64,000 nt of DNA from G963422565 sp963422565 (lineage in GTDB: Bacteria; Pseudomonadota; Alphaproteobacteria; MPNO01), in NCBI GenBank assembly GCA_963422565.1, contig OY730228.1:2232001-2296000 (forward strand). The letters are read 5' to 3'. The notes under the pieces were generated by a model. It did not search any database. It saw only the letters and a program-made list of their open reading frames with translations, and was not told the origin of the DNA. This document shows positions 33,798-42,393 of the stretch, piece by piece (position 1 is the first letter of the stretch; each line of letters begins with the position of its first letter). Position numbers and translations under genes: made by a program.

Positions 33798-34778
33798 ATG
33801 ACCTTTCTCTTCCTCGCCGCCGGCTGCGTGCTGCTGTTTCTCGGCGGCGAGATGGTCGTGCGCGGGGCGGTGGCCTTGGCGCGGCGCTTCGACGTTTCGC
33901 CGCTGGTGATCGGGCTCACGATCGTCGGGTTCGGGACCTCGCTTCCCGAGCTCCTCGTCAGCCTGAACGCCGCGCTCCAGGGCGCGCCGGGGCTCGCCCT
34001 CGGCAACGTGGTGGGGAGCAATCTCGCAAATATGATGCTGATCCTCGGCACCGCGGCGCTCGTGCACCCGATCGCGGTGGACCCGCAGGCGGTGCGGCGC
34101 GACGGCCTGGCGATGGCGCTGTTCACCGCGCTGTGCATCCTGCTCGGCCTCGACGGGAGCTGCACGGCGGTCGAAGGCGCCGGGATGACGGCGCTGCTGC
34201 TGCTCTATATCGGGCTGACGCTGCGGCGCGGCATGCAGGCCGACGACGCGGCGGCGCGGCTCCACCGCGAGGAGGCCGAGGAGGTCACCGGCCTGCCGCA
34301 GCGGCTGTGGGCGATGTCGGCGGTCCTGCTCGCGGGGTTCGCCGCGGTCGGCATCGGCGCCGAGCTGCTGGTCGAAGGCGCGCGGGCGCTGGCCGCCGCC
34401 GCCGGCGTGCCCGAGGAAGTCATCGGGCTGACCGTCGTCGCCATCGGCACCTCGCTCCCCGAGCTCGCCACCTCGTTGGTCGCGGCCTGGCGCGGCCATT
34501 CCGACGTCTGCGTCGGCAACGTCGTCGGCAGCAACATCTTCAACCTCCTCGGCATACTCGGCATCACCGCGATCGCCGTACCGGTGCCGTTCGCCCCGAA
34601 CATCCTCGGCTTCGATCTCTGGGTTCTCGCCGGGGTGACGCTGTTGATACTGTTCTTCCTGATCACCGGTCGTCGGGTCAGCAGGCCGGAGGGCGGCCTC
34701 CTCGTCGGCCTCTACGGCGTCTATGCGGCCTCGCAGTTCCTCGGGATCGGCGGCGCCCTCGCCGTCGCCCGGGGGTGA
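33798..34778 (+). CDS. Ca2+/Na+ antiporter family (YrbG/CaCA) protein
   Basis: Membrane exchanger of 326 residues with the two inverted alpha-repeats of the CaCA superfamily: VIGLTIVGFGTSLPELLVSLNAAL plus GNVVGSNLANMMLILG, and VIGLTVVAIGTSLPELATSLVAAW plus GNVVGSNIFNLLGILG. The E and N/S residues of both repeats, which bind the cation, are intact. About ten transmembrane helices. No regulatory loop domain. Exchange of Ca2+ for Na+ or H+ is assumed from the family. Confidence 0.94.
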   Translation: MTFLFLAAGCVLLFLGGEMVVRGAVALARRFDVSPLVIGLTIVGFGTSLPELLVSLNAALQGAPGLALGNVVGSNLANMMLILGTAALVHPIAVDPQAVRRDGLAMALFTALCILLGLDGSCTAVEGAGMTALLLLYIGLTLRRGMQADDAAARLHREEAEEVTGLPQRLWAMSAVLLAGFAAVGIGAELLVEGARALAAAAGVPEEVIGLTVVAIGTSLPELATSLVAAWRGHSDVCVGNVVGSNIFNLLGILGITAIAVPVPFAPNILGFDLWVLAGVTLLILFFLITGRRVSRPEGGLLVGLYGVYAASQFLGIGGALAVARG

Positions 34779-34839
34779 GCCGTCGCCCGGCCCGCCGTCT
34801 CGTTCGGCGCGTGCCTGCAGGCCGGACGCCGGGTTCGCC

Positions 34840-35736
34840 TCAACGCGAGACCGGCGCGTCGAGGCCGAGCAGGCCGAGCGCAGCCCGGCAGACCGGGTCG
34901 CCGGGATCGGTCAGGCAGTCGAGCACGTCGAAATGGTCGCGCCCGGCGGCCACCAGCAGCGCCGACTCGATCCCGCAGGCGCGCCAGGTCAGGGCGAGCG
35001 TCTCGGCCTGGCGCAGGAACTCCGCCGACTCCCGGCCGCCGACCACGACCGTCATCGGCTGCGCGCCGCGCGGTATGGCAAAGACGGGGCTGAGCGCGAA
35101 CGCGTCGGCGCGGTCGAGGCGAACGGCGTCGTTCAGCGGGGTGAGCCGGATCGGCTCGAGGTCGTAGATGCCGCTGATCGGAAGCGCGGCCGCGACGAGC
35201 TCGGCCGGCAGGTCCCGCGCCATACCCGGCCAGTCGGCGATCAGCGTCATCGCCGCCAGATGGCCGCCCGCCGAATGGCCCGAGACGACGATCCGCGATC
35301 GGTCGTAACCGAACCGCGCCGCTTCGCGCCACAGCCAGGCGACCGCGCTCCGGACCTGTTCGGTCAGCGCGCCGAGACCGATCTCGGGGCAGAGCGTGTA
35401 CTCGATATTGGCGAAGGCGGCGCCGGCGGGAATCAGCCGCTCGCCGAGATAGGCGAAGGGGTCCTTGTCGTTCCACTGCCAATAGCCGCCATGGACGAAG
35501 ACGAAGAGCGGCCCGCCGGGGCGCCCGGGCAGGAAGAGGTCCAGACGTTCGCGCGCTGTCGGGCCGTAGGCGAGATCGCGCGCGAGCCGGTCGCCCGCGG
35601 CCGCGGCGAGCGCCTCGGAACGGCGAAGCTGCTCCGCTCTATGGCGGGCGCGGACATCCTCCGGGACCATCGCCCGGTTGTCGTACTGCGCATAGAGCGC
35701 CTCGGCGTCGTAGCCGCGATAGACGGCTTCGGCCAT
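34840..35736 (-). CDS. Alpha/beta hydrolase, arylformamidase (kynurenine formamidase)-like
   Basis: Alpha/beta hydrolase of 298 residues. The oxyanion HGG motif (FVHGGYWQW), nucleophile elbow GHSAGG, an Asp in the later part and the C-terminal His (GRDHFDVLD) are visible. N-terminal YDAEALYAQYDNRAMVPE is typical of the formamidase-like subgroup. It lies 49 nt downstream of the amidohydrolase on the same strand, so both may serve one degradative pathway. Assignment to kynurenine breakdown is possible given the 3-hydroxyanthranilate dioxygenase at 7.4 kb, but they are far apart. Confidence 0.82.
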   Translation of the reverse strand: MAEAVYRGYDAEALYAQYDNRAMVPEDVRARHRAEQLRRSEALAAAAGDRLARDLAYGPTARERLDLFLPGRPGGPLFVFVHGGYWQWNDKDPFAYLGERLIPAGAAFANIEYTLCPEIGLGALTEQVRSAVAWLWREAARFGYDRSRIVVSGHSAGGHLAAMTLIADWPGMARDLPAELVAAALPISGIYDLEPIRLTPLNDAVRLDRADAFALSPVFAIPRGAQPMTVVVGGRESAEFLRQAETLALTWRACGIESALLVAAGRDHFDVLDCLTDPGDPVCRAALGLLGLDAPVSR

Positions 35737-35785
35737 CTCCGACCTCCCTGCGGGGCGCCCGGGCCGGCGGGCCGGGCGGCGGCGC

Positions 35786-37060
35786 TCATGCAGCCTCGGC
35801 CGCCGGGACCGGCCGCGGCAGCAGGGGCGAGTCCGCGTCGTGGCGCACCCCGTCCTTGAGGACGAAGCGCGGTACGATCGCGCGGTCGGCGATCACGGTC
35901 TCGCCCGAATTGTCGCGGAGCTCCCAGCGCCCGGGAACGATGTCGAGCACGCTGACATCCGCCGCCCGGCCCTCCTCGAGGGTGCCGATCTCCTTCTCCA
36001 TGCCGAGCACGACGGCGGCGTTGCTGGTGACCGTCTTGACGATCTCGCGGAACGGCATGCCGAAGCTCAGCAGCTCGGTCATCGCGTGGCACAGGCTGAA
36101 CGGCGCGACGCCGTAGAACGGGTTGGCCTTGCGGTCGCCGCCTTCCGCGTCCTCGCCGGGCGGGGCGACGTTGTAGCCGTGCATGTCGGCGCCGAGCGTG
36201 AACGGGACGATCCCCTGCGCCAACGCGAGCCGGGCCATGCGGAAGCTGAAATGGGAGCCGTGGCCCACATCGACGCGGACCCCGCGCGCGATCGCCTCGC
36301 GGACCGCCGGGTGGACCTCGCCCGTCTCCTCGGAGATGAAGCCGCCGGGGTGGCGGGTGAAGGGGTGGGCGAGGATGTCGCCCTCGTCCATCAGGGGAGC
36401 GATCTCGCGTACGATCGCGTCCGGATCCACGCTGCGGTCGTCCTTGGTCGGCCACATCTGGCCGAGATGAATATAGATCGGGACGCCGGCGATCCGGGAG
36501 ATCTCCTTTGCGCGCTTGACCACCTCGCAGCCCCAGCGCGAGGCGCCGCCGATCTCGCCATGCGCCTTGATGCCCTTGACGATGTCCCGGTTGGTGATCG
36601 CCGCCTTGGCGGTCCCCTCGACATCGACCTGCTCGGGGCCGTAGAGCGATGGGTAGAGATGACCTTCGAGGCCGCCGACCATATAGGCCGAGATGAAGCA
36701 CAGCACCCGCGTCTCCGCGTTCTCCACGATGAACTTGCGGAACCCCGGAAGGGTCATCAGGCTGGGGCCACCCTGGTCGACCAGGGTGGTGACGCCCGAA
36801 CGGACGCCGCACATGTCGGCGTCGAGCCCGAATCTGCCGGTGACGTGCTTGTAGACATGGGCATGGGTGTCGATCATGCCGGGCAGGACCGTGCTGCCGG
36901 TCACGTCGATCGCCCGCGCGCCGTCGGGCAGGTTCTTGCCCACCGCGGCGATCCGGCCGCCGGAGACGGCGACATCGGCGATGCCGTCGCGCCGGGCGGC
37001 CGGGTCGATCACGTGGCCGCCGCGCAGGACGAGATCGAACCTTTCTGCCGGGCCGCTCAT
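35786..37060 (-). CDS. Amidohydrolase/deacetylase-family metallohydrolase
   Basis: Dihydroorotase-like amidohydrolase of 424 residues. Metal-binding HxH is in [12 protein letters not shown]; further sites are [10 protein letters not shown] (bridging Lys position), IYIHLGQM and [10 protein letters not shown], and the Asp of [12 protein letters not shown]-terminal beta-sandwich residues ([16 protein letters not shown]) complete the fold. The product may be a deacetylase, dihydroorotase-like or cyclic amide hydrolase. Start at 37060 fits the conserved [15 protein letters not shown]-terminus. The mobile island begins just upstream of its 5' end. Confidence 0.9.
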   Translation of the reverse strand: MSGPAERFDLVLRGGHVIDPAARRDGIADVAVSGGRIAAVGKNLPDGARAIDVTGSTVLPGMIDTHAHVYKHVTGRFGLDADMCGVRSGVTTLVDQGGPSLMTLPGFRKFIVENAETRVLCFISAYMVGGLEGHLYPSLYGPEQVDVEGTAKAAITNRDIVKGIKAHGEIGGASRWGCEVVKRAKEISRIAGVPIYIHLGQMWPTKDDRSVDPDAIVREIAPLMDEGDILAHPFTRHPGGFISEETGEVHPAVREAIARGVRVDVGHGSHFSFRMARLALAQGIVPFTLGADMHGYNVAPPGEDAEGGDRKANPFYGVAPFSLCHAMTELLSFGMPFREIVKTVTSNAAVVLGMEKEIGTLEEGRAADVSVLDIVPGRWELRDNSGETVIADRAIVPRFVLKDGVRHDADSPLLPRPVPAAEAA

Positions 37061-37329
37061 GGTTGTTTTCCTCCCGTTGCGGAATGCCGCCGGCCGATTA
37101 GACCCCCGCCGAGCAGGGCTGTCCAGCCGCTGTCCCAGGGAACATCTGAACAGCCAGGGTCTTGGCGGGTGTTCGGTTCGTCCGGTGTGTAGGTGAGGCG
37201 CCGGCGGCGCTTGGGGTTGTGTTGTCCTGTCGATAAAGGGCGATTTCGGGGACCGAACCGACCGTCTGTCTCCCCCGCCTCGCAGCGGTTGCGCACGGAT
37301 TGGTCCCGCGTCGGGCGGTGGCGTAGCGC

Positions 37330-37810
37330 CCGGCGATGAGCGGATTGGCGAGCCCGAGCAGCCCGGCGATGCGCTGCGTGTTCTTCGCCAGCCCCCGATA
37401 GCGCATCTTGGCGTAGCCGAAGTGGCGCTTCACGTACAGGAGCGGATGCGCCGCCTTGGCCCGCGCCGAGGCCTTGCGCTTCTCCGCCGCCGCCTTCGCG
37501 CCCGCCTTGTCCGGCACCCGGCGCTCGCCGGCCTTCATCGCCACCTGCCGGTCCACGTCCGTGTCCCGGTTCTCTTCGCGCTTGCCCGCCCCCTGATAGC
37601 CTGGCGTCGTCCCACACCCGCTCCTCGCTCCCGTGCACCGGCGCGTGCGCCGTCGCCACGTTCGCCGGTGTCGTCTCCAGGCTGTGCGCCGACCCCGACT
37701 CCGCATCCACGCCGATATGCGCCTTCATCTCGAAATGCCACTGATTGCCCTTCCTCGTCCGGCGCATCTCCGGGTCCCGCTCGCCGGTGCGGTTCTTCGT
37801 CGACGACGGC
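37330..37810 (-). pseudogene. IS5-family transposase remnant, frameshifted
   Basis: Minus-strand remains of an IS5-type DDE transposase. The first part reads [25 protein letters not shown] and [22 protein letters not shown] (catalytic Asp in VDA), and stops being recognisable at WDDA near 37600. There the frame shifts by one base to [11 protein letters not shown], continuing to [40 protein letters not shown] at the C-terminus. The N-terminal third is missing, since the sequence passes into a ccmA remnant at about 37800. Inactive. Confidence 0.85.
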
Positions 37811-38122
37811 GCCGAGGACGGCGGCCACCCCCTCCGGATCGAGCGCGAGCCGCCGCCGCTGCCCGGCCGAGAGGAACCGCGCGGGGGTGTCGGCGAGGCG
37901 GTCGAGCCCGAACCGGGCGAGGGCGGCCGGGACGCCGCCGCCCGCCCCCTGGAGCCGCGCCCAGAAACGCAGGTTCTCGGCCGCCGTCAGCGACGTCTTG
38001 CCGGCGCCGTTGCCTTCCCGCAGGACCAGCGCCTCCCCGGCCCCGAGAGCGAAGTCGAGCCCCGAGAAGACCGCCCGGTCGCCGCGTTCGCAGCCCAGCC
38101 CACGACCGGTGAAGACCGACAT
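37797..38122 (-). pseudogene. ccmA: ccmA (haem exporter ATPase) remnant with internal deletions
   Basis: Starts at the ATG 38122 (MSVFTGRGLGCERGDRAVFSG) and reads like the cytochrome c maturation ATPase CcmA: ALVLREGNGAGKTS (Walker A), [39 protein letters not shown] (signature), then directly [17 protein letters not shown]. The segments between Walker A and LTAAENL and between RRRLAL and DPEG, including Walker B, are missing. The end runs into the IS5 remnant. No other ccm gene is present. A dead fragment. Confidence 0.8.
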
Positions 38123-38210
38123 GCCCCCTGTACCTGTCACAGCGTTTCAGCCGTTTCGGGGTGAAGACCTTCCTTGGCCATTTCCTCGACCTTCATCGCG
38201 GCAGTCCTGT

Positions 38211-38263
38211 CTGGCCACTGGCTTCGCCGGAGCGCGTAGTGCGGAGGGGAAGCCAGTGGCCAG
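38211..38263. repeat. 15-bp perfect inverted repeat (hairpin)
   Basis: Arms CTGGCCACTGGCTTC (38211-38225) and its exact complement (38249-38263) enclose 23 nt. It lies in a 257-nt stretch (38123-38379) between the ccmA remnant and the 237-bp direct repeat, in which no gene is recognised. It may be an element end or recombination site. Confidence 0.6.
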
Positions 38264-38379
38264 GTGCCGCTCGCCAAGACTTCCTGCCATCGTGGGGGTC
38301 CCGTCCATCGCGGATGGGACGGGTCAAGGGATCGAGAGCAACCGAGCACCCCCTGCGCCGAGAGCACCTGGGGGGACCT

Positions 38380-38616
38380 GTGCCCTGGTCCGGTCTTCGC
38401 GTCAATCAGCGCGAGCCGGTCGGGCTTGACCTCGCACCGGCGCAGGCAGCGTATCTTGCCCGATGCGCCTGGTACGGCGACCCCGCCTTCTGCCTCGACC
38501 ATCCGCTGCTCAAATGCCTGTGGACGCCAGCGGCGGCGGGACGCTTCCTCGCCTGTTTCGACGCCCTGACGGCGGTCGGCCGGGAGGACCCGGCGGCGCT
38601 CGAGGCCCGCGCGGCG
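38380..38616. repeat. 237-bp direct repeat, left copy
   Basis: Near-identical (two differences seen) to 47981-48217 in the same orientation. It contains, on the minus strand, a tyrosine-integrase fragment (VKPDRLALIDAKTGP) and, on the plus strand, a kinase-like fragment (WYGDPAFCLDHPLLKCLW). Confidence 0.93.
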
Positions 38617-39174
38617 CCGCTGCTGGCGGGTCTGTTCCTCGCCCGCATCGACGGCAAGTCGCCTATCGAATACGTCACCCGCGAGGACGACCGCGACCGG
38701 GTGCGCCGGGTCGCCGGGGCTGTGCTGCGGGCGGGGGCGGCGCGGCTCGTGGCGCCTCGCTTGACACAGGCGAGCGGCAGCATTTATGTACTGCGGAGCA
38801 AGGCGGACATTCCGTTCGTCGCCGAGAACCGGGACCTCATCCACAAGATCGGGGTCACCACCTTGAAGGTGGAAACGCGCATCGCCGGCGCTCGGCTCGA
38901 CCCGACATTCCTGATGGCCGACGTCGAGATTGTCGCTACCTACAGCCTCTACAACATCGACCGCGCCAGACTGGAGAAGATGATCCACCGTATCTTCGCC
39001 CCGGCGCGCCTCGACATCGAGATCGAGGACCGCTTCGGCAATCCCGTCGTCCCGCGCGAATGGTTTCTGGCACCTCTCGATGCCATCGACGAGGCCGTCG
39101 AGAAGATCCGTGAGGGAACCATCACCCGGTTCCGATACGACGCAAGCTCGGCGTCTCTCGTTGCGAGGCAATGA
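38380..39174 (+). CDS. Chimeric frame: kinase fragment joined to a T5orf172/Mug113-type GIY-YIG nuclease domain
   Basis: The frame is open from at least 38161 and has a GTG at 38380; the true start is uncertain. The first part (to about 38755) is the C-terminal piece of an aminoglycoside-phosphotransferase-like kinase (WYGDPAFCLDHPLLKCLW, LLAGLFLARIDGKSPIEYV). The rest is a GIY-YIG-superfamily domain of the T5orf172/Mug113 sort: SGSIYVLRS, HKIGVT, VETRIAGARLDPTFLMADVEIV, and RLEKMIHRIF with the catalytic Glu. A normal N-terminal region for such a nuclease is missing, so this looks like a truncated gene captured by the kinase fragment. Its stop overlaps the next GIY-YIG gene (ATGA). Confidence 0.68.
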   Translation: MPWSGLRVNQREPVGLDLAPAQAAYLARCAWYGDPAFCLDHPLLKCLWTPAAAGRFLACFDALTAVGREDPAALEARAAPLLAGLFLARIDGKSPIEYVTREDDRDRVRRVAGAVLRAGAARLVAPRLTQASGSIYVLRSKADIPFVAENRDLIHKIGVTTLKVETRIAGARLDPTFLMADVEIVATYSLYNIDRARLEKMIHRIFAPARLDIEIEDRFGNPVVPREWFLAPLDAIDEAVEKIREGTITRFRYDASSASLVARQ

Positions 39175-40094
39175 TGGCCGATCCGTTCACCATTCGCATC
39201 TTTGTCCCCGGCGGCGATCCCGAAGGGGTCCGCCTGATCGATCGCATGAACTGGACCGGTCTCGGCCTGATATTCCGCAGGTCCGACTGGTCCGAGGCTC
39301 GCAAGCGCGGAGAGATGCAGCGCATCGGCATCTACGTTCTCGTCGGCGACCGCAACGAGGACGATGATCTGTTCACCCTCTATATCGGGCAGGCCGACGG
39401 CGTCAGGGGGCGCATCGACTCGCACCACAAGGACAAGGATTTCTGGGATTGGGCCGCGGTGTTCGTTTCGACCAGCGGCGGCCTGAACCGGGCTCATGTG
39501 ACATGGCTCGAATATGCCCTCGTCAAGCGGGCCATGGAGACAGGGCGCTGCCTCCTGAACAACGGCAACGTGCCCCAGGAGCCCGCGCTGACCGAAGCGG
39601 AGAAAGCGGACACCCAAGGGTTCATGAAGGAAATCCTGCAAATCCTGCCTCTCGTCGGCCTCAGGGCATTCGAATTCCCGAAGGCGGTCGCGGCCCCACT
39701 AGCCAGCGATCCCCTGACCGGCGGAAAGCCAGGAAGCCACAAGCATGACACGATTGTCGTTCCAGCCAAGAAGGACGGGTTCGAGGAGCTGTTCCTCGGC
39801 GAGGACTGTTGGTACGCGGTCCGCATCTCGGGCGGCATGCTCGACAAGATCAGGTACATCGCCGCGTACCAGACGCAGCCTGTCTCGGCCATCACGCACT
39901 ACGCTCCCGTGTCTCGTATCGAGCCTTACGGCGAAGGCGGAAAATACAAGCTCGTCTTCTCCGAGAGCGCCAAGCCCATCGAGCACATCCCCTACGGAGA
40001 CGCCCCTCAGGGCGCCATGCAGGGCCCACGCTACACGTCGTTTTCGCGCCTGCAGAAGGCCCGAAAGCTGACCGATATTCTGGGCAAGAGCTGA
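39171..40094 (+). CDS. GIY-YIG nuclease-family protein
   Basis: A 307-residue protein with an intact GIY-YIG nuclease core: Gly53-Ile-Tyr55, Tyr71-Ile-Gly73, Arg in GVRGRIDSHH (79-81), Glu114 (TWLEYAL) and Asn130. The domain is preceded by a short conserved segment (IRIFVPGGDPEGVRLIDRMNWTGLGLIF) and followed by a PUA-like C-terminal part (WYAVRISGGMLDKIRYIAAY, PYGEGGKYKLVF, MQGPRYTSF). Family members are found near restriction and mobile genes, and function is not established. It overlaps the upstream GIY-YIG gene by 4 nt, so the two are translated as a pair. It seems undamaged, in contrast with most of the island. Confidence 0.85.
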   Translation: MMADPFTIRIFVPGGDPEGVRLIDRMNWTGLGLIFRRSDWSEARKRGEMQRIGIYVLVGDRNEDDDLFTLYIGQADGVRGRIDSHHKDKDFWDWAAVFVSTSGGLNRAHVTWLEYALVKRAMETGRCLLNNGNVPQEPALTEAEKADTQGFMKEILQILPLVGLRAFEFPKAVAAPLASDPLTGGKPGSHKHDTIVVPAKKDGFEELFLGEDCWYAVRISGGMLDKIRYIAAYQTQPVSAITHYAPVSRIEPYGEGGKYKLVFSESAKPIEHIPYGDAPQGAMQGPRYTSFSRLQKARKLTDILGKS

Positions 40095-40202
40095 TGTCCG
40101 GCCCTGTATCGCAGTCTCCAGGCGTTCCGCTTCCGACGCATCGTCGATGCACGATTACTAGCCCTTCAGCCAGCCCTGATCGACAAAAATATCCATTACT
40201 TA

Positions 40203-40413
40203 GGCTCATTTTGTGAAACGTAGGCATTACTGAAAAAATTCAATAATGATAGGCAGTCAGCTTATGGGCCTCTTGCCCTGAAGTTGCCTGGGCCGGCACA
40301 TGGGAAGCGTCATAAGGCCCCGAAGATGCTGCCGGATCAGCCCGTGTCGGCGCGGAACAAGCGCACCCCGCTGCTGGCGACAGTCTGGGAGCCTGCGTTT
40401 CACGAAATGAGCC
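40203..40413. mobile_element. 211-bp MITE with 8-bp target duplication
   Basis: Terminal inverted repeats of 23 bp (GGCTCATTTTGTGAAACGTAGGC at the left, its complement with two changes at 40391-40413) are flanked by the exact 8-bp direct repeat ATTACTTA (40195-40202 and 40414-40421). A short frame inside ends through the right repeat (LLATVWEPAFHEM), as transposase genes often do, suggesting an internal-deletion derivative of a larger insertion sequence. An 8-bp duplication fits families such as IS1595; the parent is not in view. Confidence 0.85.
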
Positions 40414-40482
40414 ATTACTTAAGTGGCTTGGTGGGCTTTTTTATCCGTTCTCCCTTCTCCGAACCTTGAACTCGTTACGCCC

Positions 40483-40830
40483 TCAGGACACGACCTTGTC
40501 GTGCCCTGCGTTCTGAATCGCCGACTTCTGCTCTTCTGATGAGAGCCCATATATCCCCCGCAACAACTTCTCATCATCAGTGACCCAGAAGGCATTTCTA
40601 CGTTCGGTCCAGCCGATACCTTCAAGACCGGTCTTGAACGCCGCGTTCATGTCCGTGGGCGAATAGAGGAGCCGCCCAGGCATCGTCTTTTCCTTCAAGA
40701 CCTCAGTTTTGCAGATTTCTGCACCAACGCTTGAAATGACGTCTTGAACTTCCTGCCCCAGGGCTGGTTTGTGGACGATGAAATATTCTTCGTCGTTGAG
40801 ATGAGAATATCTCGCGCCTATCCGTATCAA
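40483..40830 (-). pseudogene. Truncated BglII/BstYI-type restriction endonuclease
   Basis: A 115-residue N-terminal piece. It reads IRIGARYSHLNDEEYFIVHK, QEVQDVISSVGAEICKT, EKTMPGRLLYSPTDMNAAFK and WVTDDEKLLRGIYGLSSEEQKSAIQNAGH, which match the N-terminal half of BglII/BstYI-family enzymes that cut GATC-centred six-base sites. The catalytic half, with its acidic site, is absent; the frame ends at a TGA just after the GHD segment, beside a small palindrome. The TTG at 40830 overlaps the methyltransferase TGA by 4 nt. Inactive remnant in low-GC DNA. Confidence 0.8.
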
Positions 40831-41618
40831 TGTCCACCTTTTGGTAGAATAGGGTCATATATTGGCTTCCCCATCGGACGAGTGCGGAGCGTGCCAGCTT
40901 CAAAAGCTTCAAGCCGAGCTTGGGTAATTTAAACGTACTTGTGGACGATTCCGCAACCGTAACCACGGCGGTTATGCTTGATAGCCGCAATCACTGACGA
41001 CCCGACACCCATGTATGGGTCAAACACGCAGTCAGCCTCATCGGTCAACGACAATACCAAGCGCTCCACCAACTCGACGGGGAATTGACATGGGTGGATG
41101 GTCTTCTCCGGGTGATTGCTCTTGACGTTTGGAAATTCCCTAACGTCGCTTGGGTTCTTCCCCTTCGGGTTGCCAGATAGCTTTCCTACATTAGGCCCTT
41201 TGAAGTGTCTTTTGTTTGGATACTTTGAAGGCACCCTTATCGGATCGAGGTTCCATGTGTAATTGTCACCCTTGGTCCACCAGTTTATTGTCTCGTAGCG
41301 GCCAGACAACCGATTCCTGTAATGGAGGCCGTGACCGAAGTACCATACGATCCGGTTGCGCAGCTTTAGTCCCATTTCTCTAAACATGGGGTACAGAAGC
41401 GTATCGATAGGGATGATCTCGCCGTTCTCAACATAGTTTCAAACTTGCCAGCAGATAGACCCACAGCCATGTGCCAACCGCACACATTCTCTAATGATTC
41501 GCCCCTGCATTGAGAGATAGTCATCAAGGCCAGATCTATCCTCATAGGGTTTCCCGAGATTGTAAGGCGGGGACGTAACAATCAGTTTGAACGTCCGATC
41601 GGGTAGACTTGCCATGAA
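40827..41618 (-). pseudogene. N4-cytosine-type DNA methyltransferase with two in-frame stops
   Basis: A single frame reads LPDRTFKLIVTSPPYNLGKPYEDR (catalytic TSPPYN), then CWQV[TGA]NYVENGEIIPIDTL, LRNRIVWYFGHGLHYRNRLSGRYETINWW, HPCQFPVELVERLVLSLTD, VFDPYMGVGSSVIAAIKHNRRG (motif I), then KYV[TAA]ITQARLEAFEAGTL and ends KGGH. The stops at 41439-41441 (where Gly is expected) and 40929-40931 (where Lys is expected) are the only interruptions, with no frameshift. The N-terminus is lost at an IS630 remnant near 41616. Beta-type order (motif IV before I). Partner of the BglII/BstYI-like nuclease. Confidence 0.83.
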
Positions 41619-41686
41619 CCCGGAAGAATCAAATCGCTCTGCGCATATCCATGGATCCAATAAGTCAGTTCATAGGCTCGATGGTA
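41616..41686. mobile_element. 71-bp end remnant of an IS630-type element
   Basis: Matches, in inverse orientation, the left end of the IS630 element at 46504-46574 with a few differences (including the segment AATCAAATCGCTCTGCGCAT and the outer TTCATAGGCTCGATGG followed by TA). It cuts the methyltransferase N-terminus on its left and abuts an IS66 fragment on its right. Confidence 0.85.
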
Positions 41687-41692
41687 TAACTC

Positions 41693-42008
41693 CCGCAGGT
41701 GACGGGCGTTACACAGGCCGTGCTCTACCCCCTCCATCGCGAAGTACGGCTTCCAGTGATCATGCACGACGATGCCGGAGACACCCCGAGAGCAGGGCGC
41801 CGCGCTTGCCGCTGACCCGGTACGCCGCCAGCAGCGGCGTGCAGATCACATGAAGCCACTGCGTCTGCCCGCCGATCCGGAACCCGGTCTCGTCCAGGTG
41901 TTTCACCCGCGCCGTGCCCGCCGCCAGGTCCTGTATGTGCAAGGCCGCGTCCCGCAGCCGCTCGGCCGCCCTCTCGCCCATCGTCGCCAGCGTCGCAGCC
42001 GTCACCGG
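41693..42008 (-). pseudogene. IS66 TnpC transposase fragment
   Basis: Minus-strand text ATMGERAAERLRDAALHIQ, VKHLDETGFRIGGQTQWLHVI, TPLLAAYRVSGKRGALLSG and, after a one-base shift near 41790, VVHDHWKPYFAMEGVEHGLCNARHLREL is the central catalytic part of IS66 TnpC (DET and HDHW motifs). Both ends are missing: one at the IS630 remnant, the other at the IS1634-type fragment. Confidence 0.85.
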
Positions 42009-42009
42009 C

Positions 42010-42393
42010 GCTGCGCTACAAGGAGTTGTGGCAGGTCGAGCAGGCGTTCCGAACCGCGAAGGCGCTGCTCGACACCCGCCCCATCTTCCACAAGTGCGAC
42101 GAGACCATCCGCGGTCACGTGTTCTGCTCGTTCCTGGCCCTTCTGATGCAGAAAGAGCTGTTCCTGCGCATGGCAAAACGGGGATCGAGGCGGAATGGGC
42201 CGACGTCCTGCGCGACCTCGACGCGCTCACCGAGGTGGAGATCGAGAACGGCGGCAGGCGCTTCGTGGTGCGCTCCCGCGCCAAGGGTGCCACGGTTGCC
42301 ATCCTGCGCTGCGTCGGCGCCCGGCTGTCGATCACCATACGCCGGCTCGATGACGAGCCAGCGGGCGAAAAAGGAAACCCTGCGGTGGCGTGA
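42010..42393 (+). pseudogene. IS1634/IS4-type transposase C-terminal fragment, frameshifted
   Basis: Plus-strand text LRYKELWQVEQAFRTAKALL, DTRPIFHKCDETIRGHVFCSF and LALLMQKELFLRMAK shows the catalytic Glu region (YKELWQVEQAFR) of IS1634-like DDE transposases. After a shift near 42178 the frame continues EAEWADVLRDLDALTEVEIENGGRRFVVRS to a TGA at 42393. Only the C-terminal third is left. Confidence 0.82.

Noticed and set aside
40284..40469. Small open frame of 61 codons within and beyond the MITE as a gene.
   Set aside because: It crosses the right inverted repeat and target duplication; it is best explained as the tail of an ancestral transposase.
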